Part shown: piece by piece, positions 18,941 to 28,235 of the stretch
Layout: every line of letters starts with the position of its first letter
Numbering within the stretch: the first letter of the stretch is position 1
Made by a program: the position numbers and the translations under genes
Source: Pseudoalteromonas sp. G4
Lineage (GTDB): Bacteria; Pseudomonadota; Gammaproteobacteria; Enterobacterales; Alteromonadaceae
NCBI RefSeq assembly: GCF_028875915.1
Contig: NZ_JAPEHW010000012.1
Span: forward strand, 1-64,000
DNA: 64,000 nucleotides
Direction of reading: 5' to 3'
Notes under the pieces: model-generated
Seen by the model: the letters and a program-made list of their open reading frames with translations, nothing else
The model's database searches: none
What the model was told of the DNA's origin: nothing

Positions 18941-20284
18941 ATAGAAGTCAGCTTCTAATGCCATTAAGCGATCTTTTATCAAATATAAAAATATCAATGA
19001 TGGTATCACCATCAAGGCTGTAATTAAGAAAAACAGCGCCCAATTACCCTCAAGAAAATCGACCAGATACCCTGAAGAACCCGACAATAACGTTCTACCT
19101 AAATTACCAAGTGATGCTAATAATGCATAATGCGTAGCACTAAAGGCACGATCACATAGCATTGAAATAAACGCGACCATAGCAACCAGTGACCAAGCTT
19201 GGGTAAAACCATCCACCAAAATAGCCATTGCATAGAGGCTTTCTTTTGGCCCGACCATGGCTATTAATGAGAACATCAGATTCGATGCAGCCATAGCAAT
19301 GCCACTAATAAATAAGCCTTTCACAATGCCATAGCGTGAGTTAAATAAACTGCCAAGAAAGGCAAAAATTATCGTAATTAAGCCGGTGCCAAGTTTTGAA
19401 TAAGTGGCAATTTGAGAATTAGAAAAACCAACTTCTTTGTAAAATACAATCGACATACGCCCTAAAAAGGCCTCACCAATTTTAAAAAGAAAAATAAACG
19501 CCAGCAGGGCAAGGGCAGTTTTAACACCGTTGCGATTGAAGAATGAACTGATTGGTGCAGCAACTGTCACCCAAAGCCAAGCACCAACGCGTTTAACTAG
19601 AGACGAATCGTTTTGAATAAATTCTGCTTCCAATGCTTTATGTACGTATTCACGATTGGACTTGGGTTCTTTTGCTAAAAATACACCTAACATCAACGTC
19701 AACATAACCAGGGCTAAAACCAAGTAAACTTGTGTCCATTGCCAATCGGGTAAGTCAGCAATGTAAAATGGCAAAGCACCTAATAATGCATAGCCTGTCC
19801 ACCAACCAGAAGTTGCCATTGTGGCGGCCGCTGTGGTTTTGTGGGTTTCATTTTCATCGAGCGTATCAATACGAAAAGCATCGATAGCAATATCTTGCGT
19901 TGCCCCTGCCAGCGCAATAACAAAGCAGCACAGTGCCACAGAATACAGCTGATTCTGGATATTTACTTGGCTTAGCCACAGCGTTGCAAACAAGATGCAT
20001 ACTTGGCTTAGTAAAATCCAACTACGGCGTTGACCGAGCTGTTTGTGTAACAAAGGGAGTTTTACGCGGTCGACTAAAGGTGACCACAAAAAGTTAACGC
20101 TATAACAAACAAATACAATACCAAAAAGGCCAATCATTGAGCGTGAAAGGCCTTCATCTTTCAGCCAGGCAGACATAACTGAGCCGATTAATACCCAAGG
20201 AAATCCACTGGTAATACCAAAGGCAAAAATATTGATTAATCGGCGGTCTTTAAAATAGCCAAGATACTCTGACACTGTAACCAT
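18929..20284 (-). CDS. ampG: AmpG-family muropeptide permease
   Basis: A 451-residue MFS protein with about 12 helices. AmpG-like blocks: ITSGFPWVLIGSVMSAWLKDEGLS, FLWSPLVDRVKLP, RRSWILLSQV, GATQDIAIDAFRIDTL, and FSATHYALLASLGNLGR near the C-terminus. AmpG imports GlcNAc-anhydro-muropeptides for cell-wall recycling. The nearby yajG-type lipoprotein and bolA gene recall the E. coli ampG-yajG-bolA neighbourhood, which supports the call. Confidence 0.87.
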   Translation of the reverse strand: MVTVSEYLGYFKDRRLINIFAFGITSGFPWVLIGSVMSAWLKDEGLSRSMIGLFGIVFVCYSVNFLWSPLVDRVKLPLLHKQLGQRRSWILLSQVCILFATLWLSQVNIQNQLYSVALCCFVIALAGATQDIAIDAFRIDTLDENETHKTTAAATMATSGWWTGYALLGALPFYIADLPDWQWTQVYLVLALVMLTLMLGVFLAKEPKSNREYVHKALEAEFIQNDSSLVKRVGAWLWVTVAAPISSFFNRNGVKTALALLAFIFLFKIGEAFLGRMSIVFYKEVGFSNSQIATYSKLGTGLITIIFAFLGSLFNSRYGIVKGLFISGIAMAASNLMFSLIAMVGPKESLYAMAILVDGFTQAWSLVAMVAFISMLCDRAFSATHYALLASLGNLGRTLLSGSSGYLVDFLEGNWALFFLITALMVIPSLIFLYLIKDRLMALEADFYKKQ

Positions 20285-20328
20285 AGTTGTTATGTTTAAC
20301 CTGTTATTCTTATTATTAAATTACGTGT

Positions 20329-20949
20329 TTATTGAGCTGGTTCAAGTACTTGCGCTTTTAAGATAACTACGGGTTCTTTTGGAACAAAACACCAGCCAAG
20401 TTTATCGTGGCATCCTGTTTCTACACGCATTATTTTATCAAGGGTTTCAGTACCTTCAGTAACATAACCAAATACTGCAAAACCCCATTCACGACCAGGG
20501 TTTAAATGGTCATTGTCATTCATATTAAAAAAGAATTGGCGAGTGGCTGAATGTGGTTTACGGTCTTGGTAAGCCATCGCGATGGTATACATGTCATTTT
20601 TAAGACCGTTACCGCTTTCGTTGGGAATTTCAGGACCCATATAAGCGCCATCGTATTTTTTATCATAGCCACCACCTTGAATAACAAAGTCGCGCTCTTG
20701 TTCGGCATCATGTTCAACACGATGGAAAACGGTATCTTCGTAACCCCCATCTACCACATAACCTAAAAAGTTATTTACTGTGATAGGTGCTTTTCGGCGA
20801 TCAAGTTCAACTACAATATCACCCATAGTGGTAGTGAGTTTGACCATTGGGTAAGCGTTATCTTTTTGAACAAATTCGCCTTTTTTAACAAGGTTGGCGC
20901 TACTGACAAAACTTGTTAGCGCAATCAATAGTGATACTAAATATTTCAT
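20329..20949 (-). CDS. Secreted cyclophilin-type peptidyl-prolyl isomerase
   Basis: 206 residues with an N-terminal signal peptide (MKYLVSLLIALTSFVSSA), then a cyclophilin domain: VKLTTTMGDIVVELD, AP(I)TVNNFLGYV, FHRV, FVIQGGG, IPNESGNGLKNDMYTIAMAY, TRQFFFNMNDN and WGFAVFGYVTEG. It should assist proline isomerisation in periplasmic proteins. An insertion of acidic residues lies between the HRV and IQGGG strands. The C-terminus has two cysteines (GCHDKLGWCF) that could form a disulfide. Probably in one operon with rlmG and yajG upstream. Confidence 0.88.
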   Translation of the reverse strand: MKYLVSLLIALTSFVSSANLVKKGEFVQKDNAYPMVKLTTTMGDIVVELDRRKAPITVNNFLGYVVDGGYEDTVFHRVEHDAEQERDFVIQGGGYDKKYDGAYMGPEIPNESGNGLKNDMYTIAMAYQDRKPHSATRQFFFNMNDNDHLNPGREWGFAVFGYVTEGTETLDKIMRVETGCHDKLGWCFVPKEPVVILKAQVLEPAQ

Positions 20950-20961
20950 TAACCTTTACTC

Positions 20962-21522
20962 CTAGCGGTTGATTGCGTTAATAAATTCAGGGTCGGTTAC
21001 AATACGAGTAATCATTTCTTCAAGTAAGCGATTTACTTGCTGCTCTATTTTGGCTTTATCATAGCCAAGTGGTGCTTCACTCTGTTTGTTGCCTTTGTAG
21101 CGTTTTGCAAAGCGATGCTCGGTCGTTTCAATCACAACCTCTAACTCAGCTTTTGTGGTGGTAGTATGCTTGTGCAATTGCTGATTAATGATGGTATTAA
21201 GTTGCTGAATATTAACGTCGAGCGCTTTGCCCATGCCACTGTTGTTAGCGCCAACCTGTGCTAATGCTTGCTCAATGGCTGGCTTAATCGAATCTGCAAT
21301 GTACTTATCGGCAAGTGCCTTTGTGCCATCGCTGTTTTTGATAGTTACCGTAGTAAAGCTGGCACGTTTATCATTGACTGATAAGCTCACATCTTGTTGT
21401 GCTGATTTTTGGTGTGTTTGCGTGTAATTTGGGCTGAAAATAAATTGCTGTGAAGTTGAGCTACAGCCAGACATTAATCCGAGAGTAATGGCGAATAGGG
21501 TAATTTTATGTTTTGAGTTCAT
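20962..21522 (-). CDS. yajG: YajG-family lipoprotein
   Basis: A 186-residue lipoprotein with the lipobox LMSGC at residues 16-20, followed by Ser/Thr residues, so outer-membrane sorting is likely. The rest matches the YajG family in length and pattern (FIFSPNY, VSLSVNDKR, a mixed alpha/beta body and a C-terminal helix DPEFINAIN). Function unknown. In E. coli yajG lies beside ampG, as here apart from the cyclophilin gene between them. It starts 2 nt after rlmG ends, so the two are translationally close. Confidence 0.8.
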   Translation of the reverse strand: MNSKHKITLFAITLGLMSGCSSTSQQFIFSPNYTQTHQKSAQQDVSLSVNDKRASFTTVTIKNSDGTKALADKYIADSIKPAIEQALAQVGANNSGMGKALDVNIQQLNTIINQQLHKHTTTTKAELEVVIETTEHRFAKRYKGNKQSEAPLGYDKAKIEQQVNRLLEEMITRIVTDPEFINAINR

Positions 21523-21524
21523 AG

Positions 21525-22694
21525 TTATAATGCTCTCTTTTTAGCGCTTAAAACGACAAATTTCTTATTTGAGCCTAATAGTTTGTAGCCACCAAATAGG
21601 CGTTTTAACTTTTCATGGTAATTTAAATGACGGTTGCCAACAATACGTAATTCGCCACCTTCACGTAAACAGCGGAAGCTATCAACAAACATTTGCCACG
21701 CAATATGGTCTGTAACGGCTTGTTGTTGGTGAAATGGTGGATTACATAAAATCAAATCGGCACTGTTACTTTCTACGCCTGTCAGACAGTCATTGTGTAA
21801 AAAAGTGCAGTTTTCTAGCTGTTCTGGCAGATTTGTTGTGACATTGTGCTTAGCTGAAGCAACCGCCATAGCTGATTCATCAACAAAGGTCACAAGTGCG
21901 TTAGGGCAGCGGTCAAGAGTTGTTAATCCAATTACACCATTACCACAGCCTAAATCGACGATACGCTGTTTTTTATTGCCTTGAGGTAAGTAATTAATAA
22001 AAAAGCGAGCACCAATATCTAGCGAGTCACGGCTAAATACATTCGCGTGATTCGTAATAGTGAAAGATGATTTTTCCAATGGCCAAACTACAGGGAATTT
22101 ACAATCTTGGGCTTTATTATGTTGCTTAGTTAAAATTAAACGGGCTTTTTTTACCGCTAATGAGGTTGTTGTTGGCCCAGAAAAACGCTCAAATAATTGA
22201 ATTGTCGAAGAGTGAATGTCTTTTACTTTACCCGCTGCAATAATTGGCGTGTCTTGGCATAAAACTTTGCTTAATTGGCTGAGTAAAAAAGTTAGATAGC
22301 CTGCGTTTTTTGGTACTTTTATCAGCACCAAATCAATGTCGTTTGGCAGAGTGTCTAAACTTTTTAGAAAAACGGTATTGTCGCTATCAAGCTGATTTTG
22401 CTCTAAGTTGTATTGCGCGGCTTGTTCAGCTACAAAAGAATCATTCAAGTGGTAAATATATGCATTATTAAATGCACAAGCGAGCGCGCCAAACCCATCA
22501 TTTATAACAAGTACTTTTGTGTTACTTGTGACCTGATGGTGTTCTTCAATATAATTAACTAAATATTCGTCTGCAGCGTCCCATGCTTGAAGGCTCGCAT
22601 TTTTTTGTTTTAGCGGAAAGCGAGAAAGAGTAAAGGTTTTTTCGCCAAGCTGTGCGATTTCATTTACCTGCTGGTCTGAAGGGTATTGCGACAT
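21525..22694 (-). CDS. rlmG: 23S rRNA (guanine-1835-N2)-methyltransferase RlmG
   Basis: 389 residues with two Rossmann-like halves typical of RsmC/RlmG. The SAM-binding motif is VDLGCGNGVIGL (about residue 243) and the catalytic motif CNPPFHQQQAVTDHIAW (about 315). The end, GNRHLNYHEKLKRLFGG, is diagnostic for RlmG. It modifies G1835 of 23S rRNA. It heads the minus-strand run rlmG-yajG-cyclophilin-ampG and is divergent from alkB. Confidence 0.92.
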   Translation of the reverse strand: MSQYPSDQQVNEIAQLGEKTFTLSRFPLKQKNASLQAWDAADEYLVNYIEEHHQVTSNTKVLVINDGFGALACAFNNAYIYHLNDSFVAEQAAQYNLEQNQLDSDNTVFLKSLDTLPNDIDLVLIKVPKNAGYLTFLLSQLSKVLCQDTPIIAAGKVKDIHSSTIQLFERFSGPTTTSLAVKKARLILTKQHNKAQDCKFPVVWPLEKSSFTITNHANVFSRDSLDIGARFFINYLPQGNKKQRIVDLGCGNGVIGLTTLDRCPNALVTFVDESAMAVASAKHNVTTNLPEQLENCTFLHNDCLTGVESNSADLILCNPPFHQQQAVTDHIAWQMFVDSFRCLREGGELRIVGNRHLNYHEKLKRLFGGYKLLGSNKKFVVLSAKKRAL

Positions 22695-22735
22695 AACGAC
22701 GTTATTAATTTAGTTGTAAAGGTGCATAGTTTATC

Positions 22736-23347
22736 ATGGCTTGGAATGATCCTAACAGCATTGAGCGAATAAAAAAGGCAAAGTGCGTATTGCCAGATTT
22801 TTACTATTTTGAGCACTTTATTGCTGAGCCCAAAGCCAATGCGCTATATCAACAATTGCTATCACTCAATTGGCAGCAACCAACATTAACCATATTTAAT
22901 AAAGCGCATACCATTCCCCGCAAGCAAATTTATATGGGGGATAAAGGCACTGGATATCGCTATTCTAACCAGTTGTTTTTACCAGAACCTTGGCATGCCA
23001 GTGTGCTTAATTTAAAAAACACCTTAAATAATTGGTTTGGTACACAATTTAATGCTGTGTTACTTAATTGGTATCGCAGTGGTGAAGATAAAATGGGTTG
23101 GCATGCTGATGATGAAGCCGAACTGGATTTCTCACCAATTATTGCGTCGATTTCAATTGGTGCTGTACGAAAGTTTAAGATACGAGAAAATAGCACAAAA
23201 CAAGTAACTGACTTACCGCTTGCTAATGGTAGTTGTTTGTTAATGACCGGACGTAGTCAGGAGAATTATCAACATTCATTACCCGTGCAAAAACGGGTTG
23301 TTGATGGACGAATAAACCTGACGTTTCGCAATGTTTGTGGCGTATAA
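22736..23347 (+). CDS. AlkB-like 2-oxoglutarate/Fe(II) dioxygenase
   Basis: A 203-residue enzyme resembling AlkB homologues of the ABH2/ABH3 type, which reverse alkylation damage in nucleic acids. Metal and cosubstrate residues are visible: WHADDE holds the HxD pair, the later HSLPVQKR holds the distal His, and RINLTFRNV holds the arginines that bind 2-oxoglutarate. PRKQIYMGD and NWYRSGEDKMGWHADDE are typical of the family. It precedes bolA by 28 nt. No Ada box or SOS box was seen upstream. Confidence 0.87.
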   Translation: MAWNDPNSIERIKKAKCVLPDFYYFEHFIAEPKANALYQQLLSLNWQQPTLTIFNKAHTIPRKQIYMGDKGTGYRYSNQLFLPEPWHASVLNLKNTLNNWFGTQFNAVLLNWYRSGEDKMGWHADDEAELDFSPIIASISIGAVRKFKIRENSTKQVTDLPLANGSCLLMTGRSQENYQHSLPVQKRVVDGRINLTFRNVCGV

Positions 23348-23375
23348 TGGCGAAAAATATTTAAGAGGCACACTT

Positions 23376-23684
23376 ATGTCGATGTTAGAGCAAATCGAAT
23401 CAAAACTGAAAAATGCGTTTACGTATGATCACCTAGAGGTAATTAATGAAAGCCATATGCACAGCCGTGGCACTGAATCTCATTTTAAGGTGATTCTTGT
23501 CAGCAATGATTTTGAAGGTAAGCGTCTACTGCAATGTCATCGTATGATCAATGACGTATTGGCGGATGAATTAGCAAATCATATCCATGCGTTAGCAATT
23601 CATACTTACACTCCGACTCAGTGGCAAAATGCTGACATTCCCAATTCGCCAAAATGTTTAGGCGGCTCTAAATTTGATATGTAA
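23376..23684 (+). CDS. bolA: BolA-family protein
   Basis: About 102 residues with the BolA fold: IESKLKNAF at the start, HLEVINESHMHSRGTESHFKVILVSNDFEGKRLLQCHRMIND, ending HALAIHTYTP. The conserved histidine of the RGTESHFK block and the FxGxxxxxRH-like helix match BolA. The start is the ATG at 23376 with AAGAGG 7 nt upstream, not the earlier in-frame ATG inside alkB. BolA proteins work with monothiol glutaredoxins in Fe-S metabolism and influence cell shape. Confidence 0.9.
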   Translation: MSMLEQIESKLKNAFTYDHLEVINESHMHSRGTESHFKVILVSNDFEGKRLLQCHRMINDVLADELANHIHALAIHTYTPTQWQNADIPNSPKCLGGSKFDM

Positions 23685-23799
23685 CTAAAAAATACTATTA
23701 ATATGCTTGTGTCCAGCCGTGTATGCTCAACAGGTTGGACTTTTAACCCTGTTAATTAAGTGTTACATTTTCCCTTTTGAAACGATAACAATAATTAAC

Positions 23800-24342
23800 A
23801 TGGATGCAGTCAGTTCCAATTCGCCTTCGTCAAACTTACTTAAAATAGCCAATAAGCTCGATAATTTTATTGAATTTATCGGGCGCAGTATTGCTTGGTT
23901 TAGTTTTGCTATGGTGATATTAATGTTTGCCATTGTGCTTTTACGCTATGGTTTTAGCCTTGGCTGGATTGCACTGCAAGAATCTGTTCTTTATCTCCAT
24001 GCTTATTTGTTTATGCTTGGCTGTAGTTATGCACTTAAACATGACGAACATGTGCGTGTTGATGTGTTTTACCGTCGTTTTTCCCCCTTCAAAAAAGCCC
24101 TAGTGAATCTACTTGGTCATTTAATTTTGCTTTGGCCTGTGGCTATTTTTATTTTGCTAGTGAGTTTTGATTATGTCGCTGTGTCTTGGCAAATTAAAGA
24201 GCAGTCTCAAGAGGCTGGCGGTTTACCTTTTGTCTATCTTCTTAAAAGCTTAATTCCAGCGATGAGTATTTTATTACTGATACAAAGTGTGAGTGAGCTT
24301 TGTAAAAGTTTAAATGTGCTGCTTAAAAAGGGAGAAAGCTAA
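23800..24342 (+). CDS. dctQ: TRAP transporter small permease (DctQ type)
   Basis: About 180 residues with four membrane helices, the normal size for a TRAP Q subunit. Helix-loop features: IAWFSFAMVILMFAIVLLRYGF, WIALQESVLYLHAYLFMLGCSYALKHDEHVRVDVFYRRFSP (the family's conserved block) and SLIPAMSILLLIQSVSEL. The start at MDAVSS is preferred; a longer frame from 23707 has an N-terminus unlike the family. Its stop overlaps the ATG of the large permease (TAATG). Confidence 0.85.
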   Translation: MDAVSSNSPSSNLLKIANKLDNFIEFIGRSIAWFSFAMVILMFAIVLLRYGFSLGWIALQESVLYLHAYLFMLGCSYALKHDEHVRVDVFYRRFSPFKKALVNLLGHLILLWPVAIFILLVSFDYVAVSWQIKEQSQEAGGLPFVYLLKSLIPAMSILLLIQSVSELCKSLNVLLKKGES

Positions 24343-25721
24343 TGGAATACATGGCTATTCTTCTCTTTGTGTGTGTGTGTTTGGTCTTATTATTAGGCTT
24401 TCCTGTGGCATTTTCACTTGCCGGTACTGCACTTATCTTTGCCGGAATTGGCAGCCTTTTTGGTATTTTTGATGGCGCGTTTTTACACGCTCTACCAAAT
24501 CGCTTATTTGGCATAGTCACTAATAGCACCTTAATTGCCGTGCCGTTATTTGTATTTATGGGGGTGATGCTGGAAAAATCGAAAGTTGCTGAAAATCTGC
24601 TGGATGCCATGGCCGTGGTTATGGGTAAACGCAAAGCGGGCATGGGCATAGCGGTAACCTTAGTTGGAATGTTACTCGCTGCAAGTACAGGCATTGTGGG
24701 TGCAACCGTTGTAACTATGGGTCTATTGGCACTACCGACGATGTTAAAGCGCGGATATAGCGAGCAATATAGCTGCGGTATTATCACTGCAACGGGCACG
24801 CTTGGTCAGATTATTCCACCTTCAATTGCCCTGGTATTGTTAGGTGATGTTTTATCGAGTAGCTATCAGCAAGCACAACTTAATATGGGGATTTTCTCAC
24901 CTGAAAATGTCAGTGTAGGGGATTTGTTCGCAGGTGCTGTGATCCCCGGCATGATTTTAGTGGGGCTTTATATTCTGTACTCAGTGTTTGTTGCGATAGT
25001 TAAACCTGAGCAAGTTCCAGCTTTACTTGATGAAGATATTGAGCATATTAAAAAGCGTAAGCAAGTATCGCTATTTGTAGCGCTTGTGCCGCCACTTATG
25101 CTGATTTTTATTGTACTTGGCTCCATTTTATTTGGTATTGCTACACCAACAGAAGCAGCTGGAGTGGGGGCATTTGGTGCAATTATGTTAGCTATTTGGC
25201 AAAAGCAGTTTAACCTCACAAATCTAAACGCGGTAATGCAAAGCACCACCAAAGTCACCGCCATGGTGTTTATGATTTTAATCGGTGCATCACTGTTTTC
25301 ACTGGTTTTTAGAGGATTTGGCGGCGAAGAACTGATTGCTGAAATGTTTGAAGCATTACCCGGTGGCTTATTTGGCGCGATGTTTGTTGTAATGTTGGTG
25401 ATGTTTTTACTTGGCTTTATTTTGGATTTTATTGAAATCACCTTTGTAGTTGTGCCAATCGTTGCGCCGATTTTATTAATGATGGGGGCTGATCCAATCT
25501 GGCTTGGCATTATGATTGCTGTAAATCTACAAACCTCATTTTTAACCCCGCCTTTTGGCTTTGCACTGTTTTATTTACGCGGTGTTGCACCAAAATCGGT
25601 GTTAACCTCGCAAATTTACAAAGGCGTGATACCTTTTATTATTATTCAATTGATTTTATTGGCGTTAATGGCAGCGTATCCAAGTTTAGTAACTTGGTTA
25701 CCTAGTCAGCTTTATGCATAA
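24342..25721 (+). CDS. dctM: TRAP transporter large permease (DctM type)
   Basis: A 459-residue, roughly 13-helix permease that moves the substrate together with Na+. Typical parts: LLGFPVAFSLAGTAL, VPLFVFMGVMLEKS, STGIVGATVVTMGLLALPTMLKRGYSEQYSCGIITATGTLGQIIPPSI, FGIATPTEAAGVGAFGA and NLQTSFLTPPFGFALFYLRGVAP. It belongs to the branch with longer M subunits that carry an extra loop after PPSI (DVLSSSYQQAQ...). Ribosome-binding site GGGAG upstream. Operon dctQ-dctM-dctP. Confidence 0.92.
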   Translation: MEYMAILLFVCVCLVLLLGFPVAFSLAGTALIFAGIGSLFGIFDGAFLHALPNRLFGIVTNSTLIAVPLFVFMGVMLEKSKVAENLLDAMAVVMGKRKAGMGIAVTLVGMLLAASTGIVGATVVTMGLLALPTMLKRGYSEQYSCGIITATGTLGQIIPPSIALVLLGDVLSSSYQQAQLNMGIFSPENVSVGDLFAGAVIPGMILVGLYILYSVFVAIVKPEQVPALLDEDIEHIKKRKQVSLFVALVPPLMLIFIVLGSILFGIATPTEAAGVGAFGAIMLAIWQKQFNLTNLNAVMQSTTKVTAMVFMILIGASLFSLVFRGFGGEELIAEMFEALPGGLFGAMFVVMLVMFLLGFILDFIEITFVVVPIVAPILLMMGADPIWLGIMIAVNLQTSFLTPPFGFALFYLRGVAPKSVLTSQIYKGVIPFIIIQLILLALMAAYPSLVTWLPSQLYA

Positions 25722-25751
25722 AATTATTGCAATGGAACGCACGGAGGAAGC

Positions 25752-26849
25752 ATGAAAAAACTCAGTACATTAATCACTTCGATTGCCTTGGCAATTGGTT
25801 TAAGTGGTTGTGGTCAAGAACAACAAAAAAGTAATGCAACAACAAATACAGCAGAAGTACAACAAAGCTTTAAATGGAAGCTAGTGACCAGTTGGCCAAA
25901 GAATTATCCAGGTCTAGGTACCGCTCCTGAACGTTTCGCAGAAAATGTAGAAGCGATGAGTAATGGCCGCTTAAAAATTAAAGTCTATGGCGCGGGCGAG
26001 TTAGTACCGGGTTTTGAGGTCTTTGATACGGTTTCAAGTGGTACAGCTGAGATGGGTCATAGTGCTGCTTATTATTGGAAAGGAAAAATTCCTGCGGCGC
26101 AATTCTTTACGGCAATCCCATTTGGTATGAACGCGCAAGAAGTTAACGGTTGGCTGCACCACGGTGGTGGTATGGAGTTATGGAAAGAGCTTTATGCTCC
26201 TTATAACTTAATTCCTGCGGCTGGTGGTAATACTGGTGTGCAAATGGCTGGCTGGTTTAAAAAAGAAGTAAATAGCGTTGAGGATTTAAAAGGCCTAAAA
26301 ATGCGTATTCCAGGTTTAGGTGGTGAAGTGCTGGAAAAACTCGGTGGCGTGCCATTATCGCTTACTGGCGGAGAGATCTTCACTGCGCTGCAAACTGGTG
26401 CTATTGATGCGACTGAATGGGTTGGTCCATACAACGACTTAGCATTTGGCTTAAATAAAGCAGCAGAGTTTTATTACTATTCTGGCTGGCACGAGCCAGG
26501 CGCAAATTTAGAGTTTTTAATTAACAAAGAGGCGTTTGCTTCATTACCAAGTGATTTGCAAGCTATTGTGACCTCAGCGATGCGAACTGCTAATCAGGAT
26601 ATGCTTGATGAATACACTGCACGCAACAACACAGCGCTTGATCAGCTGAAAAACAAGCACAATGTGAAGCTGCGTAAATTCTCGCCAGAAGTAATGCAGG
26701 CGCTAAAAGCAGCCACTATGGAAGTTATTAGCGAGCAAGCGCGCAATGATGAAGCGGTTGCCAAAGTGTGGCGCTCTTACTCTGAATTCTTACAACAGGT
26801 GAAAGCCTATCATCAGATTTCGGAAATGGAATATTATTCGAATCGATAA
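25752..26849 (+). CDS. dctP: TRAP transporter substrate-binding lipoprotein, 2-oxo-acid type
   Basis: A 365-residue solute-binding protein. Residues 1-20 form a lipoprotein signal ending in LSGC, so it is tethered rather than free. The body (WKLVTSWPKNYPGLGTAPERFAE, GTAEMGHSAAYYWKGK, EWVGPYNDLAFGLNKAAEFYYYSGWHEPGANLEFLIN) closely resembles the TakP branch, which binds 2-oxo acids with a metal ion. The WVGPYND and WHEPG segments supply the ligand/metal residues in that branch. The substrate is inferred from resemblance only. Last gene of the TRAP operon, followed by a terminator. Confidence 0.87.
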   Translation: MKKLSTLITSIALAIGLSGCGQEQQKSNATTNTAEVQQSFKWKLVTSWPKNYPGLGTAPERFAENVEAMSNGRLKIKVYGAGELVPGFEVFDTVSSGTAEMGHSAAYYWKGKIPAAQFFTAIPFGMNAQEVNGWLHHGGGMELWKELYAPYNLIPAAGGNTGVQMAGWFKKEVNSVEDLKGLKMRIPGLGGEVLEKLGGVPLSLTGGEIFTALQTGAIDATEWVGPYNDLAFGLNKAAEFYYYSGWHEPGANLEFLINKEAFASLPSDLQAIVTSAMRTANQDMLDEYTARNNTALDQLKNKHNVKLRKFSPEVMQALKAATMEVISEQARNDEAVAKVWRSYSEFLQQVKAYHQISEMEYYSNR

Positions 26850-26863
26850 CAAGATAAGATGTT

Positions 26864-26885
26864 AGGGGGCGTAAGCCCCTTTTTT
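26864..26885 (+). terminator. Terminator of the TRAP operon
   Basis: Stem GGGGC / GCCCC with a GTAA loop, extended by one G-T and one A-T pair, followed by six T residues. Confidence 0.88.
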
Positions 26886-26982
26886 ATGAAAATTATTTGC
26901 TGATCAGACCTGTTTATCAGTGCTTTGCTTTAAACTAGCAACAATTTTAAAAGATTTTATTAGGTAAAAGTGGAATTAACTT

Positions 26983-28170
26983 ATGGTTATCAAGCCTAAA
27001 ATTCGTGGTTTTATTTGTACAAATGCACACCCAGTTGGCTGTGCTGCTCATGTAAAAGAACAGATTGAATATGTGAAGTCACAAGGGCAGTTAGAAAATG
27101 GTCCTAAAAATGTACTTGTGATCGGTGCATCAACAGGTTACGGCCTTGCATCTCGTATTACAGCTGCATTTGGTGCTGGTGCGAAGACGTTAGGTATCTT
27201 TTTTGAAAAAGAAGGTACAGAGAAAAAAACAGGCTCAGCGGGTTGGTATAACACTGCTGCGTTTCAGGCTGAAGCTGAGGCGGCAGGTCTTTGGTCAAAA
27301 AATATTAATGGCGATGCATTTTCTAATGAATTAAAAGAAAAAACGATTGCAACCATTAAAGAAGAGCTTGGCAAAGTAGACCTTATAATTTACAGCTTAG
27401 CGTCGCCGCGTCGTACCGATCCTAATACGGGTGAAACCTATTCATCAGTACTTAAGCCAATTGGTAACTCTGTAACAACCAAAAACTTAAATACTTCTAA
27501 GCGTGTTATTGATGAAGTGACGGTTGAAGCAGCAAACGAAGAAGAAATCGCAAATACTGTAAAAGTAATGGGCGGTGAAGACTGGGAAATGTGGCTTGAT
27601 GCGCTACAACAGGCTGACGTTCTTGCTGATGGTTTTAAAACATCTGCTTATACCTATATTGGTAAAGAATTAACATGGCCAATTTACGGTCATGCAACAA
27701 TTGGTAAAGCAAAAGAAGACTTAGATCGTGCAGCCGCAGCAATTAAAGATAAAACAGCGAGCCTAAATGGTGAAGCGTATGTTTCTTCACTAAATGCTGT
27801 TGTAACGCAAGCGAGCTCTGCAATTCCAATTATGCCACTTTACATTTCTGGTCTTTTCAAAGTAATGAAAGAAGATGGCACTTACGAAGGTACAATTGAG
27901 CAGATCAATGGCTTATTCCGTGAAAACCTTTACGGTGATAACCCACGTTTTGACGAAGGCGGCCATTTATTCCAAAATTACAAAGAATTGGAAGATGACG
28001 TTCAAGCACGCGTACAAACTATTTGGGATACTGTAGATAGCGATTCAATTGACGAACTTACGGATTACGTAAGCTATCACAATGAGTTTTTAAAACTATT
28101 CGGTTTTGGTATTGATAGCGTAGATTATGACGCTGATGTAAACCCAGTTGCAGATATCGAGTTAGTGTAA
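26983..28170 (+). CDS. fabV: Trans-2-enoyl-ACP reductase FabV
   Basis: A 395-residue NADH-dependent enoyl-ACP reductase that completes each round of fatty-acid elongation. FabV hallmarks: [20 protein letters not shown] at the N-terminus, the nucleotide motif [12 protein letters not shown], and the catalytic [22 protein letters not shown] holding the Tyr-x8-Lys pair. FabV is naturally less sensitive to triclosan than FabI. It stands alone between the TRAP terminator and the nqr operon. Confidence 0.97.
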   Translation: MVIKPKIRGFICTNAHPVGCAAHVKEQIEYVKSQGQLENGPKNVLVIGASTGYGLASRITAAFGAGAKTLGIFFEKEGTEKKTGSAGWYNTAAFQAEAEAAGLWSKNINGDAFSNELKEKTIATIKEELGKVDLIIYSLASPRRTDPNTGETYSSVLKPIGNSVTTKNLNTSKRVIDEVTVEAANEEEIANTVKVMGGEDWEMWLDALQQADVLADGFKTSAYTYIGKELTWPIYGHATIGKAKEDLDRAAAAIKDKTASLNGEAYVSSLNAVVTQASSAIPIMPLYISGLFKVMKEDGTYEGTIEQINGLFRENLYGDNPRFDEGGHLFQNYKELEDDVQARVQTIWDTVDSDSIDELTDYVSYHNEFLKLFGFGIDSVDYDADVNPVADIELV

Positions 28171-28189
28171 AACTCAGACTCTCTTATTT

Positions 28190-28235
28190 AGAGTTCAGAA
28201 GGTTGGTGTTGTAGAGCGCCGATATTCTGGACTCT
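28190..28235. repeat. 46-nt imperfect palindrome between fabV and nqrA
   Basis: Outer arms AGAGTTCAGAA (28190-28200) and TTCTGGACTCT (28225-28235) pair over 11 bp with one G-T. After one mismatch, inner arms GTTGGTG (28202-28208) and CGCCGAT (28217-28223) pair over 7 bp with G-T pairs, leaving an 8-nt loop. No T tract follows, so it is not a standard terminator. It resembles REP-like elements or a processed RNA hairpin. No second copy was noticed in the window. Confidence 0.5.

Noticed and set aside
23331-23375. Earlier ATG for bolA inside the end of alkB
   Set aside because: The ATG at 23376 has a good ribosome-binding site and gives the family N-terminus; the longer form adds 15 atypical residues.
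24323-24799. 158-codon open frame antisense to the TRAP large permease
   Set aside because: It lies wholly inside a well-supported gene and its protein is a low-complexity shadow (many Thr/Pro/Ile).
24968-25510. 180-codon antisense frame in dctM
   Set aside because: Mirror of a hydrophobic coding region; composition-driven open frame.
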